Shown here: positions 7,869-15,166 of the stretch, one piece after another
Numbering within the stretch: the stretch's first letter is position 1
Layout: each line of letters opens with the position of its first letter
DNA from: Bacteroidota bacterium
GTDB lineage: Bacteria; Bacteroidota; Bacteroidia; Chitinophagales; Chitinophagaceae
Direction: 5' to 3'
Assembly (NCBI GenBank): GCA_018267915.1
Contig: JAFDXN010000011.1
Span: 38,838 to 102,837 of the forward strand
Length of the DNA stretch: 64,000 nucleotides
Notes under the pieces: model-generated
Seen by the model: only the letters and a program-made list of their open reading frames with translations
The model's database searches: none
What the model was told of the DNA's origin: nothing
Made by a program: the position numbers and the translations under genes

Positions 7869-7900
7869 GGGTATCATACCCCTAAATAAAGGGTATCATA
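7869..7900. repeat. Two GGGTATCATA direct repeats spaced 22 bp
   Basis: GGGTATCATA occurs at 7869-7878 and 7891-7900, exactly 22 bp apart, or two helical turns. The first copy extends to GGGTATCATACCC (7869-7881), which is itself an imperfect palindrome. The spacing on one face of the helix is what one expects for an operator bound by a dimeric regulator, but no regulator can be named. Confidence 0.5.
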
Positions 7901-7953
7901 AAAATCTGATTTTCTGATTCCATATCAGCGTAAGACCTTTGTAAAAAATAGCT

Positions 7954-8015
7954 CCCCTCTTTGGCCGGCTATCAGCGTGGCAGGAAAGAGGGGTGGATCC
8001 CGCCCTTCAGCGGGA
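7954..8015 (+). ncRNA. Possible structured RNA: two stem-loops
   Basis: CCCCTCTTT (7954-7962) pairs perfectly with AAAGAGGGG (7985-7993) across a 22-nt loop, and TCCCGC (7998-8003) pairs with GCGGGA (8010-8015) across a 6-nt loop. A CCTTTG core like that of -7 boxes lies just upstream (about 7935-7940). Together these could be a short structured transcript or an attenuating leader. Folding and expression have not been tested, so the call is tentative. Confidence 0.3.
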
Positions 8016-8114
8016 GACGGGGCATCAAATCGGCGAAGGCGGCAATAAGCCCAAATCCGCACAACATATTAAACCTATGGACACCATAACAAATCTCGCA
8101 TTCGGGTATCAGGA

Positions 8115-8232
8115 ATCGGGCAAAAACTCCTGCAAAATCCACGGACAGGGCATAAATCGGGCATGCCCGACTTTGATCCATTGCGCACTATTACAGCAGC
8201 TTACACATGTAAATGCCCGAAAAAATGCCCGA
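8115..8232. repeat. Iterated TCGGGCAT / ATGCCCGA boxes
   Basis: The core CGGGCA or its complement TGCCCG occurs at 8117-8122, 8158-8163, 8164-8169, 8214-8219 and 8226-8231. The middle pair forms the perfect 14-bp palindrome TCGGGCATGCCCGA at 8157-8170, and the last two are direct repeats 12 bp apart. Two related CAGGGCAT words lie at 8146-8153 and 8251-8258. They end 76 bp before the nuclease start codon, so they may be binding sites controlling it. Confidence 0.5.
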
Positions 8233-8308
8233 TTTTGTTTTTTTCACAAACAGGGCATCATGCCGGTATCGTAACTACATTTAGACCCATATACTTATTT
8301 TTACGGCA

Positions 8309-9073
8309 ATGAAAAAGTTGCTTTTCGCCCTCTTTCTTTCGCTCCCGCTCCTTGCCAATGCCTGGGGTCCCCAGGGGCACCAGATGGTAGCTACATTAGC
8401 TTATCGCCTGCTCGACCGCCCAACGCGCGAAAAGCTGATGAACTACATGGGGCCTACCACCCTTGCGCAGATGGCCACGTGGATGGACGATGTAAATGGC
8501 AAACGCCATTATGAACATATGAAGGACTGGCACCACATCTATATTCAGAAAGGATTCACCTGGCGTCCGTCGAAAAATCCCGACATCATCAATGCGCTCA
8601 GCCTCGTCACCAATGAGCTGAAGTATGCTAAAGCAACAGATACCGAACAAATAAAAACCGACCTGATGGTACTGGTGCACCTCATGGGCGACCTGGGCGA
8701 ACCCCTGAATTGTGGCTATCCACACGACAAAGGCGGCCGCGATGTGAAAGCCATTGTCGATGGCAGGGAATACAACCTGTATAACTTATGGGAGGAGGGC
8801 ATTATCAGGGAGGCGCCGATCAGTATTGGGGACTGCAGTGCATACTACAATACTATCAGCCCTTACGAGATCACACTCATCCTGAAGGGTAATTACATCG
8901 ATTGGATGAACGAATCGCGGGCACTATTGCCAAAGGTCTATGATATTGGCGATGGTAAGATCACGCCCGAATATATTAGTGCAGGCAAAAAGATAATTGT
9001 AACACAACTCGTAAATGCCGCCATCAGGCTGGCCGACATCTTACAAACCACACTCAAGTCACAAACTAATTAA
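8309..9073 (+). CDS. S1/P1-type nuclease homologue lacking one zinc site
   Basis: A 254-residue exported protein of the S1/P1 nuclease family, enzymes that cut single-stranded nucleic acid with three zinc ions. The signal peptide (MKKLLFALFLSLPLLANA) would be cut to leave Trp19 as the new N-terminus, the normal zinc ligand, followed by His24. Asp60 (ATWMDD), the His75-His76 pair, His124 and Asp128 (LVHLMGD) match P1 ligands Asp45, His60, His116 and Asp120. However, the residues matching P1 His126, His149 and Asp153 are Asn134, Tyr158 and Glu162 (EPLN and NLYNLWEEG instead of QPLH and NLHxxWD). The protein is therefore probably altered or inactive as a phosphodiesterase. His139 (YPHD) could compensate. 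The XRE-type gene downstream is convergent. Confidence 0.85.
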   Translation: MKKLLFALFLSLPLLANAWGPQGHQMVATLAYRLLDRPTREKLMNYMGPTTLAQMATWMDDVNGKRHYEHMKDWHHIYIQKGFTWRPSKNPDIINALSLVTNELKYAKATDTEQIKTDLMVLVHLMGDLGEPLNCGYPHDKGGRDVKAIVDGREYNLYNLWEEGIIREAPISIGDCSAYYNTISPYEITLILKGNYIDWMNESRALLPKVYDIGDGKITPEYISAGKKIIVTQLVNAAIRLADILQTTLKSQTN

Positions 9074-9081
9074 TATGCACG

Positions 9082-9414
9082 CTAAAATTCCATCAGCTGT
9101 TCCACAGCTTCTACAGCTTCGTTTCCCGGCTCCAGCAATTGCAAGGCAAACATCTTTATGGAGGGATATATGATCTTGTAGATCTCCTTTTTGCTTTCCG
9201 GCACGTCGCTCTCTTCCAGCGCCAGCAAATGGATCAGGGGAACGGGTATCTCAAAGTAATCTGATATTTTCTTTACAGTACGTGCGCTCGGGTTCCGTTC
9301 GCAGTTTTCTATAAGAGAGAGAGAAGTTGGTGATATATCGCAGATCTTAGCGAATTCGTACTGCTTTAATCCTTTTTGTTTGCGCAGATAGTAAATGGCC
9401 TTTCCTATATCCAT
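9082..9414 (-). CDS. XRE-family helix-turn-helix protein
   Basis: A 110-residue protein with an N-terminal XRE/Cro-type helix-turn-helix at about residues 6-60 (LRKQKGLKQYEFAKICDISP then TSLSLIENCERNPSARTVKK). The C-terminal 45 residues form a mostly helical tail ending ALQLLEPGNEAVEAVEQLMEF, possibly for dimerisation. It does not sit next to a toxin or phage gene. Its nearest neighbour is the convergent nuclease gene, with only 8 bp between the ends, so control of that gene is possible but unproven. Confidence 0.82.
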   Translation of the reverse strand: MDIGKAIYYLRKQKGLKQYEFAKICDISPTSLSLIENCERNPSARTVKKISDYFEIPVPLIHLLALEESDVPESKKEIYKIIYPSIKMFALQLLEPGNEAVEAVEQLMEF

Positions 9415-9525
9415 AATTTATTCTTTGGGGTGAACCAGTTCTCTAGGATATACAAGAAAATACAAATTATCTTTAAATAGGGGCAAATAGTACAAATTCT
9501 GACGGGTAGGGAAAATGCAGCCATG

Positions 9526-10632
9526 CTACTCCCACCGGAACGACCTGACAGAGAGCGGCGCAATGATCAGCATCCACACGAAGAGACCCAACAATTCTTT
9601 TGACAGCTCCCATATATGCTTGCCATCGAAGGCGATCTTGCGCAGCCCGTCGACAAAGAAGGTGAGTGGCAGCAGGTGGCAAAAGCCACGTAGCCACTGC
9701 GGATAGCTCTCTATGGAGAAGAAGAGCCCGCAAAGCAGTATCTGCGGCAGCACAACGGTATTAGCTATCGGCGATATGGAGTTTTCGTTCTGCACCAGCC
9801 CGCTGATGATGAAGCCGATGCCCATAAAAATGATGAGGCCCGGGAGCGAAAAGGCCAGCATTTCGAAAAAGGTATCGGCGCCATTGACAAGTGTGAAATG
9901 GAAAGCGTAGTACCCCAGCAGCACCATGATGAAGAAGCTGATGATGTGAAAAAACAGACGGCTCAGCATCTCGCCTGCGATGATCGAACGCCTGCGTACC
10001 GGTGCCACCCTTAGGCGCTTCAGCACCAGGTTTTGCCTAAGATTAAACAATAAATACGATGAGCCATACACTCCCGCCATCAGCAGCGAGAAGCCCAACT
10101 GCCCCGGCAATATGAAATCGATGGAGTGATAAGCCCGTCCCGGCACTTCAGTTACAGAAAGCGTAGCGATGCTTGGACTATTAGGAAATATCTGTTTATC
10201 TATCTTGCTGATGGCCTGGCTCACCATCGTCTCCAGCAATTGCCTGCTGCTTGCCGCCGCACCAGATGACCGGATATGCACCAGGTAGTGTGGCATCGGT
10301 GTGTTAACGTTCAGCGCCTCTATGCTTAGTATGGCGTTGATACGACCCATCTTCAGGTCCTCGGCTTGCTTTGCGCTGTGGCCGGGCATTTGCAGCTTTA
10401 GCAGCGGTATCTCCTTAATGGCCCTGTAAACCGGCCCGCTTGTGTCGCTGCCGGCAGCAAGGGCAACCTTCATCGCAGGCACCTTGTCGCCCACCATAGC
10501 GCCGAACACGACGATAAAGATGATGGGGAACAGCAGGGAGAACACCACTGAAGTCGGGCTCTTAAGGGTAGCCAATAAGCTGAATCTGGAAACAGTGAAG
10601 GCCGCCTTTAGCTGGCTGATGCGATGCTGCAT
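9526..10632 (-). CDS. ABC-2 type transporter permease
   Basis: A 368-residue inner-membrane permease of the ABC-2 family. There is one N-terminal membrane segment (SVVFSLLFPIIFIVVFGAMV, about residues 28-47), a large periplasmic domain to about residue 170, then five hydrophobic segments including LGFSLLMAGVYGSSYLLF, FFIMVLLGYYAFHF, LIIFMGIGFIISGLV and a last one ending WMLIIAPLSV. Such permeases work with a separate ATPase to export drugs, lipids or polysaccharide; no ATPase gene is beside it. The promoter box lies only 7 nt before the ATG, so the transcript is probably leaderless or nearly so. Confidence 0.85.
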   Translation of the reverse strand: MQHRISQLKAAFTVSRFSLLATLKSPTSVVFSLLFPIIFIVVFGAMVGDKVPAMKVALAAGSDTSGPVYRAIKEIPLLKLQMPGHSAKQAEDLKMGRINAILSIEALNVNTPMPHYLVHIRSSGAAASSRQLLETMVSQAISKIDKQIFPNSPSIATLSVTEVPGRAYHSIDFILPGQLGFSLLMAGVYGSSYLLFNLRQNLVLKRLRVAPVRRRSIIAGEMLSRLFFHIISFFIMVLLGYYAFHFTLVNGADTFFEMLAFSLPGLIIFMGIGFIISGLVQNENSISPIANTVVLPQILLCGLFFSIESYPQWLRGFCHLLPLTFFVDGLRKIAFDGKHIWELSKELLGLFVWMLIIAPLSVRSFRWE

Positions 10633-10639
10633 AGTGCTA

Positions 10640-10647
10640 CAAAGGTA
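10640..10647 (-). promoter_or_regulatory. -7 box TACCTTTG 7 nt from the ABC-2 permease start
   Basis: On the minus strand TACCTTTG reads into the ATG at 10632 after only seven bases. An ATTG lies 17 nt upstream at the -33 position. The short distance leaves almost no room for a 5' leader. Confidence 0.6.
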
Positions 10648-10814
10648 ATAGCTGCGGCATTATACAATGGCTAAACTAAAATATATGGGGACAGGCCGTT
10701 TTAACCAACGGATAACGCGCCGACAGCATGGATTGCACTAATATCGCACCCGAAACTAATGATAGGGTATTTTGTGAAAATAACGTTAATTTTACTATAC
10801 CCTTTACTTCGCCA

Positions 10815-12062
10815 ATGCCACGCGTACTTCGCATATTGAATCGCCTGATAATAGGTGGCCCTGCACTAAATGCGACCTACCTGACCAGGTACATGTCTCC
10901 GGAATTTGAGACCATGCTGGTTATTGGCGGTAAAGACAGCCACGAGCAGGACGCCGACCACATCACCGACTACCTCGGGATCGACTCGGTGGAGATACCG
11001 GAGATGAAGCGCTCTATCAATCCCATCAACGACAGCATAGCCTACCAGAAAGTAAAGGCACTGATACAAAAGTTCAAGCCCGACATCGTGCATACGCATG
11101 CAGCTAAGTCAGGCCTGATAGGCCGCATAGCTGCCGATGCCTGCAAGGTGCCGGTGATCGTACACACCTTTCACGGTCATGTATTCCATAGCTATTTTAA
11201 CAAGCTTGCTACAAATACTTTTATCCAGATAGAACGCTACCTGGCCAAACGCTCCAGCGGCATTATTGCTATCAGCAAGAGCCAAAAGGAAGAGCTGGCT
11301 TATAAGTATAAGATATGCCCACCTGATAAGATACACACTATCCCACTTGGCCTGGACCTGGACAAATTTAAGCTGTGGCAAGAGCGCAAGCGGGATATCT
11401 TCAGGGACAAATACCAGATACAGGAAGACGAATTGGCCATCGGCATAATTGGCCGCATAGTGCCGGTGAAGAACCACAGCATGTTCGTGGAGATAGCTGC
11501 AAGGCTGCAGACACAAACGAATAAAAAGCTGCGCTTCTTTATCATCGGCGATGGCGACATGCGTCCGCAGATGGAGGCTGAGTTTAAAACCGCCGGCGTT
11601 GATTATACTTACTATCCTGAAGACCCGCGACCTGCTACGGCAACCTGTACCTCCTGGCAAACGGATATGGACCTGGTGCTGGCGGGAATGGATATTGTAG
11701 TGCTCACGTCGCACAATGAAGGCACACCTGTATCATTGATAGAGGCGCAAGCTGCGGGCAAACCTGTTGTGTCCACCAATGTAGGTGGCGTATCGGACGT
11801 AGTGATCGATAACCAATGTGGCTTCACCATAGAAGCAGGACACGTGGATTATTTCACAGACGCCACACTGCGTTTAATTGAAAGTGCCGATCTAAGGAAT
11901 TATTTCGGCGCACAGGGCCGCAAGTTTGTTGAAGATAAATTCTCTTACCAACGACTGGTAAGCGATATGTCGGCATACTACTACTCTTTACTGGAGCACA
12001 ATATCAGCAGGCACGAGGTGTGGACACCGCCATTGCCCGCCTACATGGAAGAGAGTGTTTAG
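10815..12062 (+). CDS. Family 4 glycosyltransferase (GT-B fold)
   Basis: A 415-residue sugar transferase that probably acts on a lipid-linked or surface polysaccharide at the cytoplasmic side of the membrane. The N-terminal domain begins MPRVLRILNRLIIGGPALNA with the GGP loop, followed by DIVHTHAAKSGLIGRIAA and HTFHGHVF. The donor-binding domain has GIIGRIVPVKNH and the EX7E signature in SHNEGTPVSLIEAQAAGKPVV. The start at 10815 is preferred over an in-frame ATG 87 bp upstream because family members begin with this strand. Its stop codon overlaps the stop of the convergent epimerase gene by three bases, and both act on nucleotide sugars or glycans. Confidence 0.9.
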   Translation: MPRVLRILNRLIIGGPALNATYLTRYMSPEFETMLVIGGKDSHEQDADHITDYLGIDSVEIPEMKRSINPINDSIAYQKVKALIQKFKPDIVHTHAAKSGLIGRIAADACKVPVIVHTFHGHVFHSYFNKLATNTFIQIERYLAKRSSGIIAISKSQKEELAYKYKICPPDKIHTIPLGLDLDKFKLWQERKRDIFRDKYQIQEDELAIGIIGRIVPVKNHSMFVEIAARLQTQTNKKLRFFIIGDGDMRPQMEAEFKTAGVDYTYYPEDPRPATATCTSWQTDMDLVLAGMDIVVLTSHNEGTPVSLIEAQAAGKPVVSTNVGGVSDVVIDNQCGFTIEAGHVDYFTDATLRLIESADLRNYFGAQGRKFVEDKFSYQRLVSDMSAYYYSLLEHNISRHEVWTPPLPAYMEESV

Positions 12063-13042
12063 GAATACATCTCCTTAAAGAAATCAACTGTCTTTTTCAA
12101 GCCATCTACAAAACGTTGCGTAGGCTGATAACCGAGCAACTCCTTAGCACGCGATATATCGGCCAGTGAGTTGCGGATGTCACCTTCACGCTCTTCACGA
12201 TACGTAGGCTCATGCGGCATGCCCAGCATCTCGCGGATGGAATTGTAGAGAAAGTTTACAGAGAAATTCTCACCAACAGCTATATTATAAACAGTACCAT
12301 ATGCTGCAGGATTTTCAGACAGCATGCCTTTAATATTCGCCTGCACGGCATTTTCCACGAAGGTAAAATCACGTGTCTGTTCACCGTCGCCGTTGATATA
12401 AACGGGCGTTTGCTTCAATATGCCACTTACAAAAAGTGGTATCACCGCCGCATAGGGGCCATCGGGATCCTGCCGGGGACCGAATACGTTGAAGTACCTC
12501 AGTCCGAGCACCTTCATACCATATAACCGCGCAAATACATCGGCGTAAAGCTCGTTGGTCTTTTTGGTAACAGCGTATGGTGAGAGTGGGTTTCCAACCT
12601 TTTCTTCCCGCTTAGGCAAATTCGGTTCGTCGCCGTACACCGAGGATGAAGAAGCGTACACAAATGACTTTACACCTGCATTCTTTGCGGCAGTGATCAT
12701 GTTCACAAATCCACCTGCATTCACATCATTGCTAGTGATCGGGTCTTTCACCGAGCGAGGCACAGAGCCCAGCGCAGCCTGGTGAGTCACATAATCGATG
12801 CCCTCACATGCATGCTTACACACCTCGGCATCGCGGATATCACCCTCTATGAAACGAAGGTTTGAATAAGCTGCAAAAAGATCGAGGTTATTTTTAAAGC
12901 CCGTCGCAAGATTATCAAGCACAGTGACACTACCGGCGCCGTTGGTCAGCAAGTACTCCACAATATGCGAGCCTATGAAGCCGGCGCCTCCCGTTACCAG
13001 GAAGTTGCTGTTACTAATGTCTTTGTTATGAAATGTCGGCAT
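12059..13042 (-). CDS. NAD-dependent nucleotide-sugar epimerase/dehydratase (extended SDR)
   Basis: A 327-residue extended short-chain dehydrogenase. The Rossmann motif is TGGAGFIGSH; the catalytic triad is in YASSSSVYGDEP and SPYAVTKKTNE (Tyr and Lys of YxxxK). The region GLRYFNVFGPRQDPDGPYAAV is typical of UDP-hexose 4-epimerases of the WbpP/Gne group, so conversion of UDP-GlcNAc(A) to UDP-GalNAc(A) is the best guess, though galactose 4-epimerases look similar. It would supply sugar donors for surface glycans. Tail-to-tail with the GT4 gene. Confidence 0.88.
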   Translation of the reverse strand: MPTFHNKDISNSNFLVTGGAGFIGSHIVEYLLTNGAGSVTVLDNLATGFKNNLDLFAAYSNLRFIEGDIRDAEVCKHACEGIDYVTHQAALGSVPRSVKDPITSNDVNAGGFVNMITAAKNAGVKSFVYASSSSVYGDEPNLPKREEKVGNPLSPYAVTKKTNELYADVFARLYGMKVLGLRYFNVFGPRQDPDGPYAAVIPLFVSGILKQTPVYINGDGEQTRDFTFVENAVQANIKGMLSENPAAYGTVYNIAVGENFSVNFLYNSIREMLGMPHEPTYREEREGDIRNSLADISRAKELLGYQPTQRFVDGLKKTVDFFKEMYS

Positions 13043-13101
13043 GGTGTGTTTTGTAAAGAATGTGCTTAAAGATACGATACCGAAGAGCTATTCCATAGAA
13101 C

Positions 13102-13128
13102 AAGGGCCATCCGATACGAATGGCCCTT
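13102..13128 (-). terminator. Hairpin downstream of the THX gene
   Basis: AAGGGCCAT (13102-13110) pairs with ATGGCCCTT (13120-13128), a perfect 9-bp stem with a 9-nt loop, just downstream of the THX stop codon. In the minus-strand transcript the following sequence, TGTTCTATGG, is only moderately U-rich, so termination may be partial. Confidence 0.55.
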
Positions 13129-13142
13129 AATACGGTAAGCAA

Positions 13143-13256
13143 TTATGCTTTTTTCTCAGTTTGCTTTGCGGTCTTCTTAGTGCGCGCCGGACGTGCTTTG
13201 CCGAAGCTGCCTAATGTGATCTTACCGCGTTTAGTGCGTTTATCGCCTCTGCCCAT
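13143..13256 (-). CDS. 30S ribosomal protein THX family
   Basis: A 37-residue, strongly basic protein reading MGRGDKRTKRGKITLGSFGK, then ARPARTKKTAKQTEKKA. It matches the Thx (bTHX) family, first described as a small peptide that fits in the head of the Thermus 30S subunit and present in Bacteroidota as MGKGDKKTKRGKI-type proteins. Here the C-terminus is extended by about ten Lys-rich residues. The gene is very short and easily missed. It follows the HU gene on the same strand and has its own downstream hairpin. Confidence 0.88.
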   Translation of the reverse strand: MGRGDKRTKRGKITLGSFGKARPARTKKTAKQTEKKA

Positions 13257-13287
13257 GATAAAAATTGTTTTAGGATGCAAAAATAAA

Positions 13288-13318
13288 AAAAACAGGAGAA
13301 TTTCGGGCTCCTGTTTTT
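13288..13318 (-). terminator. Intrinsic terminator of the HU gene
   Basis: AAAAACAGGAG (13288-13298) and CTCCTGTTTTT (13308-13318) form a perfect 11-bp stem with a 9-nt loop. In the minus-strand RNA it is followed by a U-rich run, located 21 bp beyond the HU stop codon. Confidence 0.8.
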
Positions 13319-13338
13319 AGGGTAATAAGTCAGGGCAA

Positions 13339-13623
13339 TTATTTCTTACCGCTGCTTATTTTACCTGAAAATTCTTTACCGGCCTTAAACTTAGGAACCT
13401 TGCGTGCTTTGATCTTTATCACCTCGCCTGTTTGCGGGTTGCGGCCGTTGCGTGCAGAGCGCTCAGATACGGAGAAAGTACCGAAGCCTACGAGCGTAAC
13501 GCGGTCGCCTTTTTTCAGTGATGCAACAACTGCATTGGTAAATGAGTCCAGTGCCTCGTTGGCTTGCGTTTTCGTGATGCCCGAATCTTTTGCAATTTTG
13601 TCAATTAGTTCAGCTTTGTTCAT
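13339..13623 (-). CDS. hup: HU-family DNA-binding protein
   Basis: A 94-residue histone-like protein that bends and compacts DNA as a dimer. It starts MNKAELIDKIAKDSGITKTQ, continues with the saddle ALDSFTNAVVASLKKGDRVTL and the arm VGFGTFSVSERSARNGRNP, QTGEVIKIKARKVPKFKAGK, all canonical HU. The C-terminal SGKISSGKK is a little longer than E. coli HU. The start is set at the ATG at 13621-13623 because the family begins there; a longer frame would cross the promoter. A complete TTTG/TATATTTG promoter lies upstream and a strong terminator downstream, so it is a single-gene unit. Confidence 0.95.
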   Translation of the reverse strand: MNKAELIDKIAKDSGITKTQANEALDSFTNAVVASLKKGDRVTLVGFGTFSVSERSARNGRNPQTGEVIKIKARKVPKFKAGKEFSGKISSGKK

Positions 13624-13669
13624 AGAAAATTGTGTGTTTGAGAGTGAAGAAAATTTTTTAGCGAATAAG

Positions 13670-13700
13670 CAAATATACTGCTGTTTACCGCACTTCCAAA
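13670..13700 (-). promoter_or_regulatory. Complete promoter for the HU gene
   Basis: On the minus strand TTTG (13700-13697) is followed after 19 nt by TATATTTG (13677-13670), matching the Bacteroidota -33/-7 pair in sequence and spacing. The start codon is 46 nt further on. Confidence 0.75.
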
Positions 13701-13885
13701 TAACGGCAAAGCTTTTTTGCAGGCGCAAAGCCTTGCCTGTGGCTGCTTTTCAGGCTTTGGCTTAGCGTCGCTTGTTAACACCGGATGCCAAAAGCTTTAC
13801 TGTATTGCTTTTACCGACATTGGCAGGGAATTTGCACAAAGACGCGGGGCTGCGGTGATGCGGCCTGTTAAATATTCGCGAACTG

Positions 13886-14191
13886 CTAAAATTCCTCCTT
13901 CATCACGGTCCTGAATGCGACGAATTTCCCCCCGAAACGAGCCATTCCTTTATCGCGCATCTTTTGTGCATACTCGGCTATATAAGTGTCGTAGTGCTCC
14001 ATGCTATCGCAATAATATTGCGCTACAAAGGTGGGCCCTTCGCTCTCATCCTGCTCCAGCAGGCGGCACAGGCGTGAATCGACAAACAATCCCGTCTGCA
14101 TTAGCTCCGGCATGTGCTCGTCTTTCATCCATTTCACCCATTCGTCGGCTGCACCCTTCTCTACCTTAATTGTAACGTTATATATGATCAT
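13886..14191 (-). CDS. DUF4286 family protein
   Basis: A 101-residue protein with the dimeric alpha/beta-barrel (ferredoxin-like) look of DUF4286: MIIYNVTIKVEKGAADEWVK, then WMKDEHMPELMQTGLF, and FVAQYYCDSMEHYDTYIAEY. The family is widespread in Bacteroidota and has no established function; relatives of the fold bind small molecules or act as monooxygenase-like dimers. The gene follows rsgA with 15 bp between them, so they are probably cotranscribed. Confidence 0.82.
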   Translation of the reverse strand: MIIYNVTIKVEKGAADEWVKWMKDEHMPELMQTGLFVDSRLCRLLEQDESEGPTFVAQYYCDSMEHYDTYIAEYAQKMRDKGMARFGGKFVAFRTVMKEEF

Positions 14192-14206
14192 GAGCTTGAT
14201 TTTGCA

Positions 14207-15133
14207 TTACCATTCTTTTTTGATGGTCTCCAGTATTGTGGCGTAGCTAATATACCTGTCTGCATCTATAGTACCACTTGCTACCGCCTCTTTTATGGCA
14301 CAGCCTGGCTCATTGATGTGAAGACAGTTATTGAATCTGCAATTGTTCAACAGCTTTCGCATTTCGGGAAAATAGTGTGATAACTCATCCTGCTCCATAT
14401 CTATCAGGCCAAACTCTTTTACACCCGGCGTATCAATTATCTTCCCCCCCCCCGGCGCATCGAACATCTCGGCAAATGTAGTCGTGTGCTGTCCCTTGCC
14501 GCTCCAGCCCGACACCTCCTGCGTGCGTAATTCCAGATCGGGTATCAGCTGGTTAATAAGCGTGCTTTTACCTACTCCTGAGTGCCCGCTGAATAATGTT
14601 GTTTTTCCCGACAATCGCTTTTCAAGGGCCAGCAGGCTACCATGCTGCAGGGCGATCACCGGGTACACTTCGTAGCCGGCTGTTTCATACATATTTTGCC
14701 AGTGCCTGAGCTGCTCCCTGTGCTTTTCTTTTAATAGGTCGATCTTATTAACCACTACTATGGCAGGTATATGATAAGCCTCTGCGGTTACCAGGAAACG
14801 GTCGATGAAACCATTGGAAGTGCGCGGCTCGGCAATGGTAGCCATCACCAGCGCAAGGTCGAGGTTCGATGCAACGATGTGCTTCTGGTTTCTGTTGTGC
14901 GGCGATACGCGCACTATGTAGTTGTGCCTTTGCTCTACATCAGTTACGATGCCGGTTTTGGTGGCCTCATCTTCGATATCAAATGTCACGACATCGCCCA
15001 CCGCAATAGGATTGGTTGAAGAAATTTCTTCGTCAATTTTCAGCTTGCCCTTTACCCGTGCATTCCAATATATTCCCTGCTCATCGCGTACGATATACCA
15101 ACTGCCTGTCGATCTATAAACTAATCCCTTCAC
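14207..15133 (-). CDS. rsgA: Ribosome biogenesis GTPase RsgA
   Basis: A 308-residue circularly permuted GTPase that assists late maturation of the 30S subunit. The order of G motifs is permuted, as expected: VVNKIDL (G4) precedes the P-loop GHSGVGKSTLINQL (G1), followed by DTPGVKEFGL (G3). An N-terminal OB fold (residues about 1-70) and a C-terminal zinc knuckle with Cys and His in NCRFNNCLHINEPGC are present. The length is normal for the family. DUF4286 follows downstream. Confidence 0.96.
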   Translation of the reverse strand: MKGLVYRSTGSWYIVRDEQGIYWNARVKGKLKIDEEISSTNPIAVGDVVTFDIEDEATKTGIVTDVEQRHNYIVRVSPHNRNQKHIVASNLDLALVMATIAEPRTSNGFIDRFLVTAEAYHIPAIVVVNKIDLLKEKHREQLRHWQNMYETAGYEVYPVIALQHGSLLALEKRLSGKTTLFSGHSGVGKSTLINQLIPDLELRTQEVSGWSGKGQHTTTFAEMFDAPGGGKIIDTPGVKEFGLIDMEQDELSHYFPEMRKLLNNCRFNNCLHINEPGCAIKEAVASGTIDADRYISYATILETIKKEW

Positions 15134-15166
15134 CTTACCACAACGGTGTTTACCAAGTATACAATT

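Larger units (their letters stand above)
7795..8308. other. Gene-free, repeat- and hairpin-rich stretch upstream of the nuclease gene
   Basis: About 510 bases with no convincing gene. An open frame at 7993-8274 has no protein-like composition. The stretch contains, in order, a pair of GGGTATCATA direct repeats (7869-7900), a promoter-like CCTTTG near 7935-7940, two hairpins (7954-7993 and 7998-8015) and a series of TCGGGCAT/ATGCCCGA boxes (8115-8232). These are listed separately. It could be a regulatory leader, a small RNA locus or a decayed element. Confidence 0.5.

Noticed and set aside
7993..8274. An open frame of 93 codons in the gene-free stretch before the nuclease gene
   Set aside because: Composition is not protein-like, no family pattern, no promoter or start context, and it runs through hairpins and repeat boxes.
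13741..13885. Weak inverted repeat CAAAGCC/GGCTTTG between HU and DUF4286
   Set aside because: Only 7 bp with a long unpaired loop and no T-run; no better than chance.
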